9,951 nt of DNA from Brumimicrobium sp965659845 (lineage in GTDB: Bacteria > Bacteroidota > Bacteroidia > Flavobacteriales_D > Crocinitomicaceae): the NCBI GenBank assembly GCA_965659845.1, contig CBFHXS010000094.1, positions 1-9,951 of the forward strand, given 5' to 3'. This document shows positions 6,401-9,951 of the stretch, in pieces. The stretch's first letter is position 1; every line of letters starts with the position of its first letter. A model generated the notes under the pieces. It had not been told where the DNA came from. It ran no database searches and saw only the letters and a list, made by a program, of their open reading frames with translations. The translations under genes were made by a program, and so were the position numbers.

Positions 6401-6894
6401 CGCGCTTCTTCACAATAGTTCTTCTCTTGCTACTATCCTCAAATGTGATTGGTCAAAACTGGCAAATAAGAGTTGTACAACATATCAATTTCACAGGAGA
6501 AGCATTTGATAGCCGTCTTGAGGGAATGACAATCTCAGTTTTCTACAATTATCATATCAATGAGAAAACATCAATCGTAGGAGGATTAACCTGGAATACG
6601 AACAGCTGGGCCAATCATGTACTTCTGAAAGTTGGAGTTGAATTTGAGCTATGAAAAAAAAATAACTGGTCTGTCTCTACCCAATTAGAAGTAGGAAATG
6701 GAGTTGCATTATTCAGTCCTTCCCTGTTATACACCTTTGAGATTCAAGGCATCTTATTCGCAAACTATCACACTAAAAAAGATAATCTATGGGGACTTGG
6801 ACTAGGTTTACAAAACATAGTTACTCCCGGCTACGCGAAATACTGTGTTTTTAGCACAGCAAATCTGCCAATTTCAATTCGTTATCAATTCTAA
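6397..6894 (+). pseudogene. Small outer-membrane beta-barrel protein gene with in-frame TGA
   Basis: The first 85 codons start with a signal peptide (MTRFFTIVLLLLLSSNVIGQ) and continue in alternating hydrophobic/polar strands with tight turns (YNYHINEKTS, GGLTWNTNSWANH, KVGVEFEL). They end at TGA 6652-6654. The same frame then runs on as KKNNWSVSTQLEVGNG and further strand-like stretches (SPSLLYTFEI, WGLGLGLQN) to RYQF and TAA at 6892-6894, a C-terminal aromatic as usual in outer-membrane barrels. The two halves fit as one 165-codon gene. The second half has no start codon of its own near the break. A change from CGA or AGA (Arg) to TGA would explain it; an indel in the adjacent A9 run (6654-6662) would not, because both halves are already in one frame. 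It is third in the pfkA unit. Function beyond a barrel is unknown. Confidence 0.75.
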
Positions 6895-6898
6895 TTAT

Positions 6899-7075
6899 TG
6901 CTTTTCGTAAATCTTCTCATCTTGCTATGTGCTGTAAACTCCCAAGCATACATACATTGAACTATTGCGTTTCCAGCTTCAAATCGACCAGAAGAATTAC
7001 ATATATCTCATAGGACAGAACGTATATTCCTTTTGGGATATTCAAAAAAACAACATCAAAATAAGCGTCTTTTCC
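6899..7075 (-). pseudogene. Decayed 3' remnant of an alpha-2-macroglobulin-like gene
   Basis: This stretch aligns base by base with the 3' end of the gene at 9530-9951, in the same orientation; identity is roughly four in five over about 135 bp by eye, and GCATACATACATTGAAC is shared exactly. Read on the minus strand it gives PKGIYVLSYEIYV, then after a 1-nt loss SSGRFEAGNAIVQCMYA and EFTAHS, then after a second 1-nt loss an unrelated tail. The intact gene has PKGTHVLTYEMYL, FEAGNATVQCMYA and EFTAHS at these places. One conserved Pro is replaced by Trp (YAWEF). Upstream homology fades near 7075. Only about the last 60 codons remain, with at least two frameshifts, so it is not functional. It begins 4 bp after the stop of the broken barrel gene. 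Confidence 0.85.
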
Positions 7076-7221
7076 AGTATTTACTGAAAATGTATATTTA
7101 GTTACTGTTAAAAAAGCAACTATTTATGCCTCGAATACGTTATTTTTAAAATATACGCGGACACTACTATTTTTAATAAAGTAATTTAAACAGTTAACAA
7201 GTTCAGAATTGAATCAATTTA

Positions 7222-7229
7222 TATGTTTG
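7222..7229 (+). promoter_or_regulatory. Candidate -7 element for the secreted-protein pair
   Basis: TATGTTTG fully matches TAnnTTTG and lies 79 bp before the ATG at 7309, which would give a leader of about 70 nt. A second, imperfect box TATATTTA at 7280-7287 would give a leader of about 15 nt. Neither has a clear TTG at -33. The surrounding stretch 7076-7308 is very A+T-rich, and I see no other gene, tRNA or clear hairpin in it. Confidence 0.3.
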
Positions 7230-7308
7230 ATATTCAACAATAAAGAACTAAAAAGTTATTTTTTTTCTGTTAATTGTATTATATTTATACTGAACTATTA
7301 ATACCAAC

Positions 7309-7605
7309 ATGCAAAACAAAACTATTCTTACTCTCGCCATATTGTTGACTTCTTTTATCGGATATTCTCAATTTAATTATAGTATCAAACTATCAACCCT
7401 CAATGGATTTCATCCAAAAAAAGTATTGAATGATATTTCGAAAAAAATTGACATTTACAATAAGCACTATGAACAAAAAACATTCTATTTTGAGTCGAAG
7501 GTTTTACTAACAGAAGAGCAAATTTCTAAAATTATTTCTTCTGAAGGTTACAGTATTGAAAGGTTTAAAGTCATCTCTCGCAAAGAAGAGCATTTAGGGA
7601 AATAA
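7309..7605 (+). CDS. Small secreted protein of unknown function
   Basis: A 98-aa protein with a clear Sec signal peptide (MQNKTILTLAILLTSFIGYSQ, cleaved near residues 20-21). The mature part of about 77 residues shows a plausible strand-helix-strand-helix-strand order: FNYSIKLST, then PKKVLNDISKKI, then KTFYFESKVL, then TEEQISKIISSEGY, then IERFKVI. This is the order expected of a small ferredoxin-like fold, an inference from pattern only. It has no cysteines, so the metal-binding CxxC of HMA domains is absent. I do not recognise a family. It ends 12 bp before the CUB protein gene on the same strand, so the two are probably co-transcribed and both exported. Confidence 0.78.
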   Translation: MQNKTILTLAILLTSFIGYSQFNYSIKLSTLNGFHPKKVLNDISKKIDIYNKHYEQKTFYFESKVLLTEEQISKIISSEGYSIERFKVISRKEEHLGK

Positions 7606-7617
7606 CAAAATACTGCC

Positions 7618-9447
7618 ATGAAAAACTTAATGCTTCAAATTATTATTGCTTTTATACTATTAATAAGCAATACAGTGACGGGTCAAATTTACACTATTAA
7701 TACAGGGGGTACAGTAAACACTTGTAGTGGAACATTTTATGACGCTGGTGGGTCAACGGGAAATTATGGAAACAATAATTTAAATACCATGACTTTCTGC
7801 TCTGATACTCCAGGAGAAGAGATAGCGTTCAATTTCTTTTTGTGGGACCTTGAGACATGCTGTGATTTTTTAACAATTTATGATGGGCCAAATACAAGTT
7901 CTCCTCAAATTTATAATGGTGATGGTGGAGATCCTAGTCCTGGAATAATTCAATCAACTAATGGTTGTTTGACATTTGAGTTTGATTCTGATGGTTCAGT
8001 TACTCGTTCTGGCTGGGCAGCTTCAATATCATGCTCTGTCCCGTCATGTTCAGACGGTATCCAAAATCAGGGAGAAACAGCTGTTGATTGCGGAGGTCCG
8101 TGTGCTGCTTGTGTGGATTATACAATTAACACAGGAGGAACTGTAAATACTTGTTTTGGAACATTCTATGATGCAGGTGGCTCTGGCGGATCCTATGCAA
8201 ACAATGAGTCAAATACCATGACTTTCTGCTCAGATACCCCAGGAGAAGAGATAGCGTTCAATTTCTTTTTGTGGGATCTTGAGACATGCTGTGATTTTTT
8301 AACAATTTATGATGGGCCAAATACAAGTTCTCCTCAAATTTATAATGGTGACGGTGGAGATCCTAGTCCTGGAACAATTCAATCAACTAACGGTTGTTTA
8401 ACATTTGAATTTAGCTCTGATGGTTCAGTCATTGGACCTGGATGGGCAGCCTCAATATCATGCTCCACACCATCATGTTCAGACGGTATCCAAAATCAAG
8501 GAGAAACTGGAATTGATTGCGGAGGTCCATGTGCTCCTTGCCCCTCCTCACCTCAAGATTGTGAAGGAGCAATAATTGTTTGCAGCAATAATTCATTTTC
8601 TGGAAATTCGGATGGATTAGGGGATTTTGATGAATTAGATGCGACAAATGAAGGCTGTTTGAATGGAGAGAATCAATCTTCATGGTATTATGTAAATGTG
8701 GGTACAGGTGGAACACTTGAAATGGATATAAATCCAGTCGCAGCTGATGATTATGATTTTGCTATATGGGGTCCATATACATCTGCTACTGCTGCCTCAA
8801 ACTGCTCTCCTACTGAACAACCACTGAGGTGTTCATGGGCAGCTGGAAATGGAAATACAGGACTTGGAAACGGTGCAACTGATACTTCTGAAGGAGCAGG
8901 AGGGGATGACTGGGTTTCGCCAATCAATACATCAGCAGGAGATATTTTCATATTACTGATTGATAACTTTTCAGAAACCAATGATCCATTTGATTTGAAT
9001 TGGGGGGGATCTACTGTGCTAGACTGTACACCAATAACTTTGCCCGTTTCGCTAGTTGACTTTTCAGGGGAAAAGCAACAACAAATGAATGTGCTGAATT
9101 GGACTACAGCATCCGAGACATATAATGACTACTTTATTATTGAACATTCTATTGATGGGCAAAACTGGCAAAAAATTGAGAAAGTTGGTGGCGCCGGAAA
9201 CAGTACTACGAGTAATTATTATTTTATATCTCATCGTAATTTTGAAAACGTAATCAACTATTATCGATTAAAGCAATTTGACTATGACGGCTCAATGACA
9301 ACACATGGAATCGTATCAATCGACAATCGAGATAATTTGGTTTTGATTAAACGTATTAACTCATTAGGTCAAGAAGTAGATGAAAACTACAAGGGCATTG
9401 TTTTCGAATATTACAGCAACGGCAGCACGCGTAAAATCATGAATTAG
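7618..9447 (+). CDS. Secreted two-CUB-domain protein with T9SS-like C-terminal tail
   Basis: A 609-aa protein with a signal peptide (1 to about 23, ending NTVTGQ). Two CUB-like domains follow (about 25-139 and 168-282), each with the CCDFLTIYDGP signature and several Cys. Each is followed by a linker of the type CSDGIQNQGET..DCGGPCA.C (144-165, 287-308). A third beta-rich domain (about 314-472) starts DCEGAIIVC and contains DYDFAIWGPY, a type found in secreted Bacteroidota proteins. The end (475-609) starts LPVSLVDFSG and includes NWTTASE, NYYRLKQFDYDG, NSLGQEVD and YKGIVFEYYS, matching a short T9SS C-terminal sorting region; the usual PNP motif is missing. So it should be exported by Sec and T9SS to the surface or medium. 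CUB domains typically mediate protein or glycan binding; no catalytic domain is seen, so an adhesin role is likely but inferred. The two CUB units are nearly identical. Confidence 0.9.
   Translation: MKNLMLQIIIAFILLISNTVTGQIYTINTGGTVNTCSGTFYDAGGSTGNYGNNNLNTMTFCSDTPGEEIAFNFFLWDLETCCDFLTIYDGPNTSSPQIYNGDGGDPSPGIIQSTNGCLTFEFDSDGSVTRSGWAASISCSVPSCSDGIQNQGETAVDCGGPCAACVDYTINTGGTVNTCFGTFYDAGGSGGSYANNESNTMTFCSDTPGEEIAFNFFLWDLETCCDFLTIYDGPNTSSPQIYNGDGGDPSPGTIQSTNGCLTFEFSSDGSVIGPGWAASISCSTPSCSDGIQNQGETGIDCGGPCAPCPSSPQDCEGAIIVCSNNSFSGNSDGLGDFDELDATNEGCLNGENQSSWYYVNVGTGGTLEMDINPVAADDYDFAIWGPYTSATAASNCSPTEQPLRCSWAAGNGNTGLGNGATDTSEGAGGDDWVSPINTSAGDIFILLIDNFSETNDPFDLNWGGSTVLDCTPITLPVSLVDFSGEKQQQMNVLNWTTASETYNDYFIIEHSIDGQNWQKIEKVGGAGNSTTSNYYFISHRNFENVINYYRLKQFDYDGSMTTHGIVSIDNRDNLVLIKRINSLGQEVDENYKGIVFEYYSNGSTRKIMN
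7690..8541 (+). repeat. In-frame tandem duplication of a 429-bp CUB-plus-linker unit
   Basis: The unit starting at 7690 is repeated at 8119 with a period of exactly 429 bp (143 codons), no indels. The core is almost identical; 7849-7922 and its partner 8278-8351 match over 74 bp without a change, and most differences in the surrounding core are third-position ones. The edges, around residues 45-57 and the linker start, differ more. This points to a recent duplication or ongoing gene conversion of the core. Confidence 0.92.
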
Positions 9448-9529
9448 AGCTCTCAACCTTTACATAATAAAAAAGAAAACGGAACCAGAGACCTTCAATT
9501 TCTCTATAGATTATGACTTTATCTGAAAT

Positions 9530-9951
9530 CTATTCTTTAACGTAAATCATCTCACCTTGGCTGTGTGCTGTAAATTCTGGAGCATACATACATTGAACGG
9601 TTGCATTGCCTGCCTCAAAGCGACCAGAAGAAGTTAAATACATCTCATAAGTTAGAACATGTGTTCCCTTCGGAAGATTATCAATGAAATAGTTCATAGA
9701 TACATCTCGTGGCGACTGATAGTACCACAAACCTTTGTTCCATTTATGCTGACTCAGTGCCATCATAGGTTCACATCCGGCAGGACGAAGATCTTTCAAA
9801 TGAACGAATTCAAGATCTTGTTCAACAGACACTACTAGCTCTACTCTAATTCGATCACCTACTTGATATTCTTTCACTTCAACGTACTCATCTCCTTTTT
9901 CACCTGCCACAATCTTTTTATAGGTTCGCTTTATTTGAATATCGGCATTAG
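9530..9951 (-). CDS. Alpha-2-macroglobulin-family protein, C-terminal end (5' part outside window)
   Basis: The minus frame is open to the right edge, so about 140 C-terminal codons are visible; the GTG at 9910 is internal. The sequence fits the last (MG10-like) domain of large bacterial alpha-2-macroglobulins of Bacteroidota: VGDRIRVEL, FVHLKDLRPAGCEP, GLWYYQSPRDVSMNYFID, LPKGTHVLTYEMYL, GRFEAGNATVQCMYAPEFTAHS. In these proteins, which run to well over 1,500 residues, the family fold can trap or inhibit proteases in the periplasm; the thioester region would lie upstream and is not visible. It ends convergently 82 bp from the CUB gene, with no strong terminator between them. A decayed copy of this same end lies at 6899-7075. 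Family assignment is from recalled similarity of this domain. Confidence 0.82.
   Translation of the reverse strand, partial: NADIQIKRTYKKIVAGEKGDEYVEVKEYQVGDRIRVELVVSVEQDLEFVHLKDLRPAGCEPMMALSQHKWNKGLWYYQSPRDVSMNYFIDNLPKGTHVLTYEMYLTSSGRFEAGNATVQCMYAPEFTAHSQGEMIYVKE

Noticed and set aside
6652..6654. Selenocysteine codon
   Set aside because: No downstream SECIS-like hairpin, no redox family, and a barrel turn is not a place where selenocysteine is expected.
6654..6662. Programmed frameshift at the A9 run in the barrel gene
   Set aside because: Both halves are in the same frame and the stop precedes the run, so a single shift there would not join them.
6651..6665. A tiny second start (ATG at 6651) that could restart translation of the barrel's second half
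   Set aside because: That ATG is in another frame and meets TAA after three lysine codons. It cannot express the downstream strands.
7101..7198. Inverted repeat GTTACTGTTA / AACAGTTAAC as mobile-element ends
   Set aside because: The arms do not match exactly, no transposase or target-site duplication is near, and the DNA is very A+T-rich.
8429..8981. Minus-strand open frames inside the CUB gene
   Set aside because: They are opposite a well-supported coding region, have low-complexity or His/Leu-rich translations and no sensible start context.
9487..9505. Terminator hairpin between the CUB gene and the alpha-2-macroglobulin end
   Set aside because: The only pairing is AGAGA with TCTCT across a 9-nt loop, with no clear T tract. 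It is too weak to call.

Overview
The window looks like a chromosomal segment of a Bacteroidota bacterium, most likely of the Flavobacteriales. The evidence is A+T-rich sequence, a SpoIIE-type phosphatase with the INYAKRIQEAILP linker common in this phylum, TAnnTTTG-type -7 promoter elements, a secreted CUB protein ending in a type IX secretion (T9SS)-like tail, a flavobacterial-looking endonuclease III without its Fe-S cysteines, and a Bacteroidota-type alpha-2-macroglobulin end. The assignment is inference; no rRNA or tRNA gene is present.

Left part (1-3525). The 3' part of a membrane-anchored PP2C/SpoIIE phosphatase (2-940) converges on, and overlaps by 20 bp, a small conserved-looking cytoplasmic gene (921-1154, minus). 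A 26-bp gap then separates that gene from a divergent three-gene unit: a TPR protein (1181-1837), endonuclease III (1815-2462, overlapping by 23 bp) and a DUF58/VWA-like protein (2484-3491). Both divergent units have a perfect TAnnTTTG match in or beside the gap. The DUF58 gene contains a run of nine N flanked by two identical 78-bp copies of the same sequence. This is almost certainly an unmerged contig overlap, so the real protein should be about 306 aa, not 335. A hairpin at 3494-3524 separates this unit from the convergent pdhB.

Central part (3548-6894). pdhB (pyruvate dehydrogenase E1 beta, minus) is divergent from pfkA (ATP-dependent 6-phosphofructokinase). pfkA heads a tight unit with a lipoprotein alpha/beta-hydrolase (4-bp gap) and a small outer-membrane beta-barrel gene (ATGA overlap). 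The barrel gene carries one in-frame TGA at 6652-6654. The same frame continues for 79 more barrel-like codons to a C-terminal Phe, so it is either a nonsense pseudogene or a sequence error.

Right part (6895-9951). Right after the barrel gene, on the minus strand, lies a frameshifted remnant (about 6899-7075) that matches the 3' end of the alpha-2-macroglobulin-like gene entering from the right edge (9530-9951, minus). Between these two same-orientation copies sit an A+T-rich stretch (7076-7308), a small secreted protein of unknown function (7309-7605) and a 609-aa secreted protein with two almost identical CUB units, a third beta-rich domain and a T9SS-like tail (7618-9447). The most interesting region is this one: an apparent secreted-protein cassette between a dead and a live copy of the same gene end. 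I see no CRISPR array, insertion sequence, tRNA or phage gene, and no convincing new defence or biosynthetic system.
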